A stretch of 64,000 nucleotides of DNA. Origin: Ruania alba (GTDB taxonomy: Bacteria > Actinomycetota > Actinomycetes > Actinomycetales > Beutenbergiaceae). This document shows positions 39,700-48,903 of this stretch, piece after piece. A program made the translations under genes and the position numbers. The notes under the pieces are model-generated. The model did not search any database and was not told the DNA's origin. It saw only the letters and a list, made by a program, of their open reading frames with translations. Position 1 is the stretch's first letter. The number at the start of each line of letters is the position of its first letter. Location: the NCBI RefSeq assembly GCF_900105765.1, contig NZ_FNTX01000002.1:806001-870000 (forward strand), written 5' to 3'.

Positions 39700-40671
39700 T
39701 CATCGACCGGCCTGCGCGTTCACCTCGGTGACCGGGGTGCCCGCGAGCACGGCCTCCACCTCGGCCAGGGTCGGCATCGCGGTGGAGCACTCCAGGCGGG
39801 AGGCGACGATGGCCCCGGCGGCGCTCGCAGCCTCGATCATGCGCTGCAGCGGCCAGTCGTTGACCAGCGCGTGCACCAGGGCGCCGCCGAAGGCGTCCCC
39901 GGCGCCCAGGCCGTTCACCACCTCGATCGCGGTGGGGGGAACCTCGACCCGCTCGGTCGCCGTCTTGGCCAGCGTCCCGGCCGGTCCCTGCTTCACGATC
40001 GCCAGCCGCACACCGGCCGCGAGGAGGGCGTCAGCGGCACGTTCGGGCTCGGTCTCCCCGATGGCCACCTCGCACTCCTCCCGGTTTCCGACGGCGACGC
40101 TCACGTGGGCGAGTGCCTCCTGCATCTGCGCCGTCGCCTCACCCGGCTCGGGCCAGAACATCGGCCGATAGTCGAGGTCGAGCACGGTGTGGCCCTGCCC
40201 GTGCGCGGCGCGGTGCGCGAGGGCGGCGTGGTGCGCGGACCGGCTCGGCTCGGTGCAGAACCCCGTGCCGGACACCCAGAAGAGGTCGGCCTCGGCGATC
40301 TGGGTCATCGGCATGTCCGCCACGCGCAGCTGCAGGTCCGGGGCGCTGGGGCGGCGGTAAAAGTAGAGCGGGAAGTCGTCGGGCGGGAAGATCTCGCACA
40401 GCGTGATCGGGGTGGGCAGGTCCGAGTCCGTCACCACGTGCTCGTCGCTGACACCGAGCCGGCGCATCTCCTGGCGGACGTACCGGCCGAACGGGTCGTC
40501 ACCCACTCCGGTGAGCACGGCGGCGGGGCTGCCCATCCTGGTGGCGGCCACGGCCACGTTGGTGGGGCTACCGCCGAGGAACTTGCCGAAGGACTGCACG
40601 TCCTCCAGGCCCACCCCGACCTGCAGCGGGTAGAGGTCGACGCCGGAGCGTCCCATCGTGACGACCTTCAT
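39700..40671 (-). CDS. iolC: 5-dehydro-2-deoxygluconokinase
   Basis: This 323-residue PfkB-family kinase phosphorylates 2-deoxy-5-keto-D-gluconate in inositol catabolism. The substrate motif KFLGGSPTNVAVAATRMG near the N-terminus and the ATP/anion-hole motif NGLGAGDAFGGALVHAL are intact, with the catalytic Asp in GAGD. I start at ATG 40671 after AAAGG; six upstream codons are in frame but unlikely. It is the first gene of the minus-strand iol operon and is divergent from the GntR regulator. A site matching the known corynebacterial IolR consensus lies in the spacer. Confidence 0.92.
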   Translation of the reverse strand: MKVVTMGRSGVDLYPLQVGVGLEDVQSFGKFLGGSPTNVAVAATRMGSPAAVLTGVGDDPFGRYVRQEMRRLGVSDEHVVTDSDLPTPITLCEIFPPDDFPLYFYRRPSAPDLQLRVADMPMTQIAEADLFWVSGTGFCTEPSRSAHHAALAHRAAHGQGHTVLDLDYRPMFWPEPGEATAQMQEALAHVSVAVGNREECEVAIGETEPERAADALLAAGVRLAIVKQGPAGTLAKTATERVEVPPTAIEVVNGLGAGDAFGGALVHALVNDWPLQRMIEAASAAGAIVASRLECSTAMPTLAEVEAVLAGTPVTEVNAQAGR

Positions 40672-40769
40672 GACCAACCTTTCCAGCACTCATGCGGTGT
40701 GCGTCGGTGCCGCCCGCGCGGCCCGATCCCCATGATTGTGCCCTACTCAGGCCGATTGGTACACCCGAT

Positions 40770-40779
40770 TGTCCTAACA
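40770..40779. promoter_or_regulatory. IolR-like operator
   Basis: TGTCCTAACA fits the consensus KGWCHTRACA described for the GntR-type regulator IolR of Corynebacterium glutamicum at every position. It lies in the 171-bp region between iolC and the divergent GntR gene, 99 bp from the iolC start. The consensus is quoted from memory of the published work. Confidence 0.55.
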
Positions 40780-40842
40780 TAGTGTGCTGTCACGTGTAGT
40801 TTGTATGCTCAGACATATGTGACGTGCGACCAAGGAGGCGTG

Positions 40843-41592
40843 ATGGGGTCCGACGAGACCGCCATCTTGCGGGTGGAGCTGGACCGAACGAGCGCCACAC
40901 CGCTGTATCAGCAGCTCGCCACCGCGATCGAGCAGGCCATCGAGGGCGGGGCGCTGGTGCCGGGCCAGCGATTGGAGAACGAGATCGCGCTCGCCGAGCG
41001 GCTGCGCGTCTCACGCCCGACGGCGAGACGAGCCCTGGCCGAGCTGGTGGACCTGGGCATGCTGGTGCGCAAGCGTGGCGTCGGGACCCAGGTCGCGCCC
41101 GTACGGGTGCGCCGCAAGGTCGACCTGTCCAGCCTGTACGACGATCTCGAGCGGTCCGGACGTAAGCCCACCACCTCCGTGCTGGATTACAGCGTGGGGC
41201 CCGGCTCGGCCGAGATCACGGCGGCACTGGACCTGCCCGACGGAGCGGACGTCGTCACCATCCGGCGCATCCGTAAGGCCGACGGTGAGCCGCTCGCCCT
41301 GATGACCAACTACATCGCCCTCGAGCTGGCGCCCAGTTACGAACAGCTCGGAGCCGTGGGTCTGTACCACGCGCTGCGGGAGGCCGGGGTGGAGATCCAC
41401 ATGGCACACCAGCAGATTGGCGCCCGTGCGGCGACCGCTGCCGAGGCGCGAGTGCTCGAGGACAAGCCGAAGACGGCCGTGCTCACCATGGAGCGGACCG
41501 CCTTCGACGCCACCGGGCGTGCGATCGAGCACGGCCAGCACATCTACCGCGCGAACCGCTACAGCTTCTCCACCACCCTGTTCGCCCAGTAG
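40843..41592 (+). CDS. GntR family (HutC subfamily) transcriptional regulator, probable inositol regulator
   Basis: This 249-residue regulator has an N-terminal winged helix (PLYQQLATAIEQAIEGG, then RLRVSRPTARRALAELVDLG) and a UTRA effector domain (VTIRRIRKADGEPLALMTNYI, VLTMERTAFDATGRAIEHG). Start ATG 40843 follows AAGGAGG by four bases. Divergence from iolC and the IolR-like site between them make it the likely repressor of the inositol operon, comparable to IolR. The effector is probably an inositol intermediate. Confidence 0.88.
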   Translation: MGSDETAILRVELDRTSATPLYQQLATAIEQAIEGGALVPGQRLENEIALAERLRVSRPTARRALAELVDLGMLVRKRGVGTQVAPVRVRRKVDLSSLYDDLERSGRKPTTSVLDYSVGPGSAEITAALDLPDGADVVTIRRIRKADGEPLALMTNYIALELAPSYEQLGAVGLYHALREAGVEIHMAHQQIGARAATAAEARVLEDKPKTAVLTMERTAFDATGRAIEHGQHIYRANRYSFSTTLFAQ

Positions 41593-41682
41593 CCGGCACG
41601 CCCCGACGCCTGCGCCAGATCGACGGGTAATTTCGTGCTACTCGAAGGGCTGGCAACCGGCGTGCGTGTCAGGATCGAGGGT

Positions 41683-42639
41683 ATGACCAACGCCCAGGAA
41701 CCGACCGCGCGGTGGTCGGCGCCACGCCGTCTCCAGCTGCCGATGTGGCTGTACCCGCTGGTGGGCGTGACCGCGGTACTCGTGGGCCTGCTGCCCTGGT
41801 TCCGCCGTGGCTTGCGGTTGCCGGTGCAGAACCTCTGGGCCGGCGAGCTGCCGGGGACGATGCCGTTCGCTCTGCTGCCGCTGAACCAGTACTACCTCAC
41901 CGCCATCCTCGGGCTGATGGTGACCGCTGGGCTCCTCGCCGGGCTGGTGGTGCACGCAGCGCCTGCGAAAGAACGTTCCAGGGCCACGGCGCTCACCGCC
42001 CTCGGCGTCAGCATCGGCTACCTCGGCGCAGGTCTGCAGAGCGGGTGGGTGTTGGCCCACGGACTGCAGGAGAGCACCCTCGCCCGCGCCTACCTGGCCT
42101 TCGTGATCGGCTGGACCGTGGTCAGCGCCTTCGGCGGGCTGATCGTTCTCGGCCTGCTGGGCCGAGGGCGTCGGGGTGGAGTCCCGTTGGCGGTGGCGCT
42201 CGCCGCCCCCGCGCTGGGCGCCTGGGCCGCGATGCTGATCTCGCCCTCCCCGGCGACCGCGACACCGTTCGCGTGGGACGCCGTCGAGATCTTGCGGTGG
42301 CTGCCCGCTGTGGCGGTGGGCGTGGCACTGGGTTGGTGCGGCGCGCGCACCGTGGGGCGCCTCGGCGCCTGGATGCTCAGTCTGGTGCTGCTCTACGTGC
42401 TGCCGGGGGTGCTGACGGCAATCTCCTCCGCGGCGGGCTATCGGGTGGCCGGTGACCCGTCGGAGCTGATCGCTGCCGGCCTGGACGCGCTCTCTGCGGC
42501 GCTCGCCCCGGATGTGGCGGGCCCACCCGTACTGGTGGCCGTGTCCATCGCGATCGTGGGAGCGATCATCGAGGCCGTGCTGGCCTGGCGCCGGTCCAAG
42601 CAGCCACGCGCACCGCGGCCCGCGGCGGGTGAACAATAG
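41683..42639 (+). CDS. multi-pass membrane protein of unknown function
   Basis: This 318-residue protein has about seven hydrophobic segments (for example LYPLVGVTAVLVGLLPWF, YLTAILGLMVTAGLLAGLVV, AYLAFVIGWTVVSAFGGLIV, VPLAVALAAPALGAWAAML and PVLVAVSIAIVGAIIEAVL) and a basic Pro-rich C-terminal tail. No family motif is recognised. The start ATG at 41683 is preceded by GGATCGAGG. An ABC exporter ATPase gene starts 40 bp downstream on the same strand, but no functional link is evident. Confidence 0.75.
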   Translation: MTNAQEPTARWSAPRRLQLPMWLYPLVGVTAVLVGLLPWFRRGLRLPVQNLWAGELPGTMPFALLPLNQYYLTAILGLMVTAGLLAGLVVHAAPAKERSRATALTALGVSIGYLGAGLQSGWVLAHGLQESTLARAYLAFVIGWTVVSAFGGLIVLGLLGRGRRGGVPLAVALAAPALGAWAAMLISPSPATATPFAWDAVEILRWLPAVAVGVALGWCGARTVGRLGAWMLSLVLLYVLPGVLTAISSAAGYRVAGDPSELIAAGLDALSAALAPDVAGPPVLVAVSIAIVGAIIEAVLAWRRSKQPRAPRPAAGEQ

Positions 42640-42679
42640 GTTCTCGCTGTGTCGGTGGGCAGTCGTAGAGTGCCATCTT

Positions 42680-43606
42680 GTGACCGAACCAGTGATCAGC
42701 GCCCGGGGGCTGCGCAAGACGTACGGTGATTTCGCGGCCGTGGACGGGATCGACTTCGAGGTCCGGCCCGGTGAGAGTTTCGGGCTGCTCGGACCCAACG
42801 GAGCCGGCAAGTCGACCACGATGCGGATGATCGGCGGCACCCTGGACCGCACCGGCGGGGACCTGTCGGTGCTCGGGCTGGACCCGGGGCCGGACGGACC
42901 TACGGTGCGTGCGCACCTGGGGGTGATCCCGCAGCAGGACAACCTCGATGAGGAGCTCCGCGTGCGGGAGAACATCGTCATGTACGGGCGCTACTTCGGC
43001 CTCTCCCGCTCGTTCCTGGCGGCGAAGGCGGACGAGCTGCTCGCGTTCGCCCAGCTCGAGGCGAAGGCCAAGGAGAAGGTGCAGGCTCTCTCCGGCGGGA
43101 TGAAGCGGCGCCTGACGATCGCGAGGGGACTGGTGAACGAGCCCCAGATCCTGCTGCTCGACGAACCCACGACCGGCCTGGACCCGCAGGCACGGCACGT
43201 GCTCTGGGACCGTCTGTTCCGGCTGAAAGAGGCCGGTACCACGCTGGTGGTGACCACCCACTTCATGGACGAGGCCGAACAGCTCTGCGACCGGCTCATC
43301 GTGGTCGATCACGGCCGCATCATGGCCGAGGGCAGCCCGCGGCAGCTGATCCGGGAGCACTCCACCCGGGAGGTGGTCGAGTTGCGCTTCGGCTCGGCTC
43401 GTAACGCTGAGGTCGTGGCCGAGATCTCCGGGATCGGGAGCCGGATCGAGGTGCTCCCGGACCGGGTGCTGATCTACGCCGATGACGGCGAAGCCGCCCT
43501 GGAAGAGGTGGCTCGCCGTGGCCTGACCCCAGTGACGTCGTTGGTGCGCCGTTCCTCGCTGGAGGACGTGTTCCTCCGCCTCACGGGAAGGTCACTCATT
43601 GACTGA
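42680..43606 (+). CDS. ABC-2 type exporter ATP-binding protein, NodI/DrrA-like
   Basis: This 308-residue ATPase of a drug/lipo-oligosaccharide exporter shows all motifs in order. They are Walker A GPNGAGKST, Q-loop VIPQQDNLDEEL, signature LSGGMKRRL, Walker B ILLLDEPTTGLDP and H-loop TTHFMDEAEQL. A C-terminal regulatory domain of about 80 residues follows. The start is a GTG at 42680 with a poor ribosome-binding site; no better start is visible before the conserved strand. It overlaps the next gene by eight bases. The system should export a hydrophobic compound or glycolipid, and the substrate is unknown. Confidence 0.9.
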   Translation: MTEPVISARGLRKTYGDFAAVDGIDFEVRPGESFGLLGPNGAGKSTTMRMIGGTLDRTGGDLSVLGLDPGPDGPTVRAHLGVIPQQDNLDEELRVRENIVMYGRYFGLSRSFLAAKADELLAFAQLEAKAKEKVQALSGGMKRRLTIARGLVNEPQILLLDEPTTGLDPQARHVLWDRLFRLKEAGTTLVVTTHFMDEAEQLCDRLIVVDHGRIMAEGSPRQLIREHSTREVVELRFGSARNAEVVAEISGIGSRIEVLPDRVLIYADDGEAALEEVARRGLTPVTSLVRRSSLEDVFLRLTGRSLID

Positions 43607-44480
43607 CCGACCTGTGGTGGGCCACCACCACGATGATCTGGACACGACCGCCCTGGCCTACTCCGGGCAGGCGCCCAGTCACGCCGAGATGGCACGACGG
43701 GTCCGCCGGTTCGGGGCCTGGTACTACGCCGAGGCCACGTTGCGCGGGATGCGTGCCTACCTGGTGCCGATCACGCTCACGGCGATCGGCCAGCCGCTGC
43801 TGTACATCATCGCGATGGGCTTGGGCCTCGGCGCCCTGGTGGGCAGCGGTGTGGGCACCGTGGACGGGGTGGACTACCTGACCTTCGTGGCACCGGCGCT
43901 GTTGGTCTCCACGGTGGTGATGTCGGTGACCGGAGAGATGACCTACCCGGTGATGGGCGGGTTCAAGTGGAAGCGGACCTACTTCGGCGCCAGTGCCACC
44001 GGGCTGGCACCGAGTCAGATCGCTCTCGGGCACCTGTTCGCGGTGGTGATCCGGTTCGTGGCGCAGGCCGGGATCTTCTGGATCGTGGCGGTGGCCTTCG
44101 GTGCCACGCCGCTGGGCCTGTCGGTGCTGATGGTGCCGATCGGGGTGCTCGCCGCCCTCGCCTTCGGCGCCCCGTTGCAGGCGTATGCGGCAAGCATCGA
44201 GGGGGAGGGGTTCCAGTTCTCCTTCGTACAGCGGTTCATCGTGATGCCGATGTTCCTGTTCTCCGGCACGTTCTTCCCGCTGAGCGTGATGCCGATCTAC
44301 CTGCAGTGGATCGGGTGGCTCTCACCGGTCTGGCACGGCACCCAGCTCGCCCGGGTGGCCGCCTACGGCGCGGACGTGCCCGGCTGGCTCATCGCCGTGC
44401 ACCTGGTGGTGCTTGCCGCGGCCGCGATGGCCGGGATCTGGTGGGCGCGGAAGGTCTACACGCGGAGGTTGACCTCATGA
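43599..44480 (+). CDS. ABC-2 type exporter permease, NodJ/DrrB-like
   Basis: This 293-residue membrane component starts at TTG, inside the ATPase gene's end, after GGGAAGG. It has six helices, with the first hydrophobic segment at about residue 55 (YLVPITLTAIGQPLLYIIAMGLG). It contains the ABC-2 region FVQRFIVMPMFLFSGTFFPLSVMP. A histidine-rich N-terminus (VGHHHDDL) is a minor oddity. Its stop overlaps the second permease (ATGA). Two different permeases following one ATPase suggest a heterodimeric channel. Confidence 0.9.
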   Translation: MTDRPVVGHHHDDLDTTALAYSGQAPSHAEMARRVRRFGAWYYAEATLRGMRAYLVPITLTAIGQPLLYIIAMGLGLGALVGSGVGTVDGVDYLTFVAPALLVSTVVMSVTGEMTYPVMGGFKWKRTYFGASATGLAPSQIALGHLFAVVIRFVAQAGIFWIVAVAFGATPLGLSVLMVPIGVLAALAFGAPLQAYAASIEGEGFQFSFVQRFIVMPMFLFSGTFFPLSVMPIYLQWIGWLSPVWHGTQLARVAAYGADVPGWLIAVHLVVLAAAAMAGIWWARKVYTRRLTS

Positions 44481-45310
44481 GTGTGCTGGACCGGACCGGA
44501 GCGGGTGGATCGGCGGCGCGGAAGCCGCTGGCCGAACCGGGCGCTCGCAGCAGCGTGGCCTCGGTACTGGAGCGCGGGTTCACGGTAATCCGCAACCAGA
44601 ACTGGATCATCCTGGTCTCCGGCTTCTTCGAGCCGGTCTTCTTCCTGCTCGCGATGGGCATCGGGATGGGCATGCTCGTGGGCGCGGTCGAAGGGCCGGG
44701 CGGCCGGGAGGTCACCTATGCGGCCTTCATCGCCCCGGCACTGCTGGCCACCTCGGCCATGAACGGCGCCTTCTACGACTCCACCTGGAACGTCTTCTTC
44801 AAGCTGCGCCTCGCGAAGCTGTACGAGGCGATGCTGCAGACCTCGCTCTCCCCCTGGAACGTGGCGCTCGGAGAGATCCTGATGGCGCTCTTCCGGGGCC
44901 TGCTCTACGCCGTCGGGTTCCTCGGGGTGCTCGCGATCCTGGGCCTGGTGACCTCCTGGTGGGCGCTCGCGATGGTGCCGGTGGCGGTGCTGATCGCCTT
45001 CGGGTTCGCCGCGCTCGGGATGGGCGTGACCAGCTACCTCACCCGATTCCAGCAGATGGACCTGCTGAACTTCGTGATGCTGCCGATGTTCCTGTTCTCG
45101 GCCACCCTCTACCCGATCACCGTCTACCCCGAAGCCGTGCAATGGGTCGTGATGGCGCTCCCGCTGTGGCACGCGGTGGAACTGATGCGCCAGCTCTCCG
45201 TCGGGTACCTCACCTGGACCACCGCCGTGCACGTGGCCTACTTCGTCGGGATGGCCGGGGCGGGCCTGTGGTTGACGACGACCCGGCTCCGGGCGCTGTT
45301 CCTGCGGTGA
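44477..45310 (+). CDS. ABC-2 type exporter permease, second subunit
   Basis: This 277-residue ABC-2 permease is homologous to the preceding one: both have the FMLPMFLFSxTxxP-type segment before the last helices (here FVMLPMFLFSATLYPITV). The start overlaps the previous stop as ATGA. Six hydrophobic segments are visible. It ends the exporter operon and faces the GntR gene across a small hairpin. Confidence 0.9.
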   Translation: MSVLDRTGAGGSAARKPLAEPGARSSVASVLERGFTVIRNQNWIILVSGFFEPVFFLLAMGIGMGMLVGAVEGPGGREVTYAAFIAPALLATSAMNGAFYDSTWNVFFKLRLAKLYEAMLQTSLSPWNVALGEILMALFRGLLYAVGFLGVLAILGLVTSWWALAMVPVAVLIAFGFAALGMGVTSYLTRFQQMDLLNFVMLPMFLFSATLYPITVYPEAVQWVVMALPLWHAVELMRQLSVGYLTWTTAVHVAYFVGMAGAGLWLTTTRLRALFLR

Positions 45311-45343
45311 GGTGGGTGCAACTATCGACTGTCCTGAGCGCCA

Positions 45344-45363
45344 TGCTGCCCTATTCGGCAGCA
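45344..45363. terminator. weak bidirectional terminator candidate
   Basis: The 7-bp inverted repeat TGCTGCC-CTATTC-GGCAGCA lies in the 77-bp gap between the convergent exporter permease and FCD regulator genes. The stem is short, so the call is tentative. Confidence 0.45.
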
Positions 45364-45387
45364 GATCGCTCAACGCCGTCGATACTC

Positions 45388-46056
45388 TCAGGCCTCGGGG
45401 AGTTCCAGCTGCCGCAGCCGGGAGTACGCCCCGCGCATGTGGTCGGCCACAGCCTCCCGGGCCGCCGCCGGGTCGCCTGAGGCGAGGATGTCCCGCAGCT
45501 CCTTGTGCTCGGGATAGCCGACGGTGGGGAAGTCGGGGAAGTTGATATTGCGGGTGTGCAGGAAGAAGGCCACCTGGCTGCGGATCGAGGTCCACACGCG
45601 CAGCAGCCGCACGTGGTCGGCGGCGTCGTAGATCACGTCGTGGAAGGCGAGATCCAGCGCCACGGCCTCCTCCGGCTGCACGGCCCCCGAGGTGCTCTTC
45701 ATCTCCTCGAGCACCCGGTCCAGCTCGGCCAGGTGCGCCGCGGTGAGCCGGGTGGCGGCCCGCTCACCGGCGAGGGTCTCGACGGCGGTGCGCAGTGTGT
45801 GCACCTCGTCCACGTCGCGCTGGGTCAGGATCGAGACGAACGCGCCGCGGTGCCGTTTGATCTCCACCTGCCCCTCGGCCTCGAGCAGGGCGAGAGCCTC
45901 GCGCACCGGTCCACGGCTGACGTCCAGCGCCTCGGCGATCTCGGCCTCACGCAGCCGGGCGCCCGGGGCCAGTTCCCCGCTGGCCATCTTCTCCCGGAGG
46001 ATCTGCACCACGTGCTCGCTCAGGGACGTGCGCGGACCGATGGTCCCCAGCGTCAT
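45388..46056 (-). CDS. GntR family (FadR/FCD subfamily) transcriptional regulator
   Basis: This 222-residue regulator has an N-terminal winged helix (GARLREAEIAEALDVSRGPVREALALLE). An all-helical FCD effector domain follows, whose metal-binding residues are probably in DLAFHDVIYDAADH, PEHKEL and VADHMRG. The start is ATG 46056 after GAGGGAGGGG. It is divergent from the GH39 glycosidase operon across 240 bp. Regulators of this type commonly respond to sugar acids or uronates, which fits the oxidoreductases in that operon. Confidence 0.9.
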   Translation of the reverse strand: MTLGTIGPRTSLSEHVVQILREKMASGELAPGARLREAEIAEALDVSRGPVREALALLEAEGQVEIKRHRGAFVSILTQRDVDEVHTLRTAVETLAGERAATRLTAAHLAELDRVLEEMKSTSGAVQPEEAVALDLAFHDVIYDAADHVRLLRVWTSIRSQVAFFLHTRNINFPDFPTVGYPEHKELRDILASGDPAAAREAVADHMRGAYSRLRQLELPEA

Positions 46057-46188
46057 CGCGTGCCCCTCCCTCGTCGTCGGTTCGTCCGGTCTGCGGTGCG
46101 CTCTCCGGCCCGTGCTCTCATGATCGCCTCTTTCGCCCGTGGGTGCCCATCATTCCGACGCGACACCCTTGATGTAGAAAATATAGCG

Positions 46189-46218
46189 TTGACAATCTGC
46201 AACTGGCCAGACTAGCGT
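46189..46218 (+). promoter_or_regulatory. sigma70-type promoter candidate for the GH39 operon
   Basis: TTGACA (46189-46194) and TAGCGT (46213-46218) are separated by 18 bp in the regulator/GH39 spacer. An AT-rich stretch (GTAGAAAATATAG) lies just upstream and may belong to the FCD regulator's operator. The -35 box is perfect; the -10 box is only partial. Confidence 0.4.
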
Positions 46219-46296
46219 CATCGCAAGCGTCGTCACCGAGGACGACCGCCCCACTTGCGGGGCCGGCGCCGAATCACCGAGAGGCATCCACCGACC

Positions 46297-48033
46297 GTGA
46301 GCTTTCGCACCGAGACACCGCCGCAGCACACCGGTAACGACACCGGCGCCTCGCCGTACCCGAGGTCCGCACCGAGCGATCCCTCCGCCGCTCATGTGCA
46401 CCAGGCCCAGGTGCGTGTGGACGCCACCGCCGACGCGGGCCCGATCGCCCGGATCTGGGAGAGCATCGGCTACGACGAGTTCAACTGGACCTACACCTCC
46501 ACCGGTCGCACCCTGCTGCAGACCTTCGGCGAGATGACCGAGCGCGGCTACCACGTGCGCCCGCACTACGTGTTCTGCTCCGGCAGCGGCTTCGGCATCC
46601 CGCACTGGGGCAACGGCAACGTGTACCACGAGGACGCCGAGGGCAACATCTCCTACGACTTCACCATGGTGGACCAGGCCTATGACGCGATCGTCGAGGC
46701 CGGGCACCACGTGCTCGTCGAGCTCGCCTTCACCCCGCGGGACCTGTTGCCCGATCACGCCGACGAGCTCACCGTGGTGCCCAGTCCCACGGTGTACAGC
46801 CCGTACGAGGCCGGCCAGTGGGCCTACCCGCCGCGGGACTACGGCCGCTGGGGCGACCTGGTGGCCGCGCACGCCCAGCACTGCCTGGACCGCTACGGCG
46901 CCGACGAGGTGGACACCTGGTTGTGGGAGCTGTGGAACGAGCCGGACATCTCCTACTGGCGCGGCACCCCGCAGGAGTTCTACGACCTGTACTCGGTCAC
47001 CGCCCGCGCCGTGCGGCGCGTGCTGCCGCAGGCCAAGGTCGGCGGCCCGGCCGTGACCGGCGCAGGGGTGGAGTTCATGCGCGGGTTCCTGCAGCACACC
47101 CGCGCCCAGTCCGACCCCCTGGACTTCGTCTCCTTCCACACCAAGGGGTCGGCGTTCACCCCGTGGCGCGCCTACGGGCACACCGGGGCTGAGGCTGCGG
47201 AGCGGCAGAACCCCTCGGCGAACAAGATGATCTTCGAGGTGCAGCGCCTGCTCCGGGTGATCGGCGAGTTCCCCGAGTACCACGGCCTGCCCGCGATCGT
47301 GGACGAGTGCGACGCCGGCGTTCCCGCGCACTACTCCTTCTACGACAACGGCAACTTCGCCTTCCAGAACACCGAGTACTTCCCGGTGTTCCAGGCCAAG
47401 CTGATGAAGAAGCTGCTCGACCTGAATGCCCTCGAAGAGGTGCAGGTGGCCGAGGCGACCTCCTGGAGCTTCTACTTCGAGGGTGAGCGCTACTTCGAGG
47501 GCACCCGCGCCTTCCTCACCGCCGGGGGCATCGAGAAGCCGCTGCTGAACGCCTACCGGATGCTCGCCCACCTGGGCCAGCGCCGGCTCGCCGCCACCAG
47601 CGACGCGGCGGTATCCGTGGCCGAGATCGACCACGCCAGCGGCGCCAGCATGCCCGAAGAGGTGGACGCGCTCGCCACCGCCACCGAGGACGGCCAGGTC
47701 GCCCTCCTGGTGTGGCGGCACACCGACGACCAGTACGCCACGGACGAGGTCCAGACCGAGGTGAGCATCGCCGTCGACGGGCTCAGCGGGACCGGATACA
47801 CGCTGCGGCACTGGCGCATCGACGCCGACCACTCGAACGCGCACACCCGGTGGAACGAGCTCGGTTCGCCGCAGCTGCTCAGCGATGACCAGCTCGCCAC
47901 CATCAAGGCCCGGCAGGGCTTGGAAGAGCTCGAACCGCCACAACAGATCACGACGGCGGAGGGCACCTTCGCCACGACGGTCACCCTGCCGTTGCCGTCA
48001 GTGTCGCTGCTGGTGCTGGAGCCAAACTCATGA
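46297..48033 (+). CDS. GH39 glycoside hydrolase (beta-xylosidase-like)
   Basis: This 578-residue glycoside hydrolase of clan GH-A resembles family 39 beta-xylosidases and related enzymes. The TIM barrel contains the acid/base Glu215 in LWNEPDISYWRG and the nucleophile Glu337 in IVDECDAG. The nearby SFHTKGSAF and GFGIPHWGNGN segments are typical of the family. A C-terminal beta-sandwich starts at about residue 430. There is no signal peptide, so it acts on imported oligosaccharide. The GTG start at 46297 is chosen over an upstream in-frame ATG because family similarity starts later and GAGAGG stands nearby; the ribosome-binding site is not strong. An aldo/keto reductase overlaps its stop. Confidence 0.88.
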   Translation: MSFRTETPPQHTGNDTGASPYPRSAPSDPSAAHVHQAQVRVDATADAGPIARIWESIGYDEFNWTYTSTGRTLLQTFGEMTERGYHVRPHYVFCSGSGFGIPHWGNGNVYHEDAEGNISYDFTMVDQAYDAIVEAGHHVLVELAFTPRDLLPDHADELTVVPSPTVYSPYEAGQWAYPPRDYGRWGDLVAAHAQHCLDRYGADEVDTWLWELWNEPDISYWRGTPQEFYDLYSVTARAVRRVLPQAKVGGPAVTGAGVEFMRGFLQHTRAQSDPLDFVSFHTKGSAFTPWRAYGHTGAEAAERQNPSANKMIFEVQRLLRVIGEFPEYHGLPAIVDECDAGVPAHYSFYDNGNFAFQNTEYFPVFQAKLMKKLLDLNALEEVQVAEATSWSFYFEGERYFEGTRAFLTAGGIEKPLLNAYRMLAHLGQRRLAATSDAAVSVAEIDHASGASMPEEVDALATATEDGQVALLVWRHTDDQYATDEVQTEVSIAVDGLSGTGYTLRHWRIDADHSNAHTRWNELGSPQLLSDDQLATIKARQGLEELEPPQQITTAEGTFATTVTLPLPSVSLLVLEPNS

Positions 48034-48878
48034 GCGGGCAGACCTTCGCCCGGCAGGTGCCACTGAGCTCGGGCACCTCGATCCCGCAGCTCGGCCTGGG
48101 CGTGTTCCAGGTGGGTCCGGACGAGGCACAGGCCGTGGTGGAGCAGGCCCTGGAGGTCGGCTACCGGCACATCGACACTGCCGCCGCGTACGTGAACGAG
48201 TCCGGGGTGGGGGCGGCCATCCGCGCCAGCGGGCTGCCCCGTGAGGAGGTCTTCGTCACCTCCAAGCTGCGCAACGGCGACCAGGGCCATGACTCCACGC
48301 TGCGCGCCTACGCCGACACCTGCTCCCGGCTCGGCCTGGACCGACTGGACCTGTACCTGATCCACTGGCCGAACCCGGCCGCCGGGCTCTGGCAGGACAG
48401 CTGGCGCGCGATGGCGAGCCTGGCAGAGGCGGGTGAGGTGGCCGCCGTCGGGGTGTCGAACTTCCTGGTCGAGCACCTGGAGGAGCTGGCGGGCCTGACC
48501 GAGGTGAGCCCCGCCGTCAACCAGATCGAGGTGCACCCCACCTACGCCCAGCGTGAGCTGCGGGACTACTGCCGGCAGCGGCAGATCGCCGTCGAGGCGT
48601 ACTCCCCGCTCGGGCAGGGCACCGATCTGGGGCACGAGACCATCACCGGGATCGCCGAGCGCCTCGGCGTCACGCCCGCGCAGGTGATCCTGCGCTGGCA
48701 CCTGGACTCCGGGCACATCGTGATCCCGAAGACGGTCTCGACCGAGCGGATGCGCAGCAACGCCGACCTCGACGGCGTACCGCTCACCACTGAGGACCTG
48801 GCAGCCATCGACGCGCTCGAGGCCGGGCTGCGCACCGGCAACGACCCGCGCACGTTCGCCAAGTCCCAGATCCGCTGA
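48030..48878 (+). CDS. aldo/keto reductase, 2,5-didehydrogluconate reductase-like
   Basis: This 282-residue AKR5-type reductase has all its tetrad residues: Asp and Tyr in YRHIDTAAAYVNE, Lys in VFVTSKLRNGD and His in LYLIHWPNPA. The cofactor end is IVIPKTVSTERMRSNADL. The start overlaps the GH39 stop by four bases (ATGA), so it is made together with the glycosidase. It could reduce the released sugar or keto-sugar acid. The importer genes follow after 25 bp. Confidence 0.9.
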   Translation: MSGQTFARQVPLSSGTSIPQLGLGVFQVGPDEAQAVVEQALEVGYRHIDTAAAYVNESGVGAAIRASGLPREEVFVTSKLRNGDQGHDSTLRAYADTCSRLGLDRLDLYLIHWPNPAAGLWQDSWRAMASLAEAGEVAAVGVSNFLVEHLEELAGLTEVSPAVNQIEVHPTYAQRELRDYCRQRQIAVEAYSPLGQGTDLGHETITGIAERLGVTPAQVILRWHLDSGHIVIPKTVSTERMRSNADLDGVPLTTEDLAAIDALEAGLRTGNDPRTFAKSQIR

Positions 48879-48903
48879 CCCACCCACCCGTTCGGAGAAC
48901 TCG

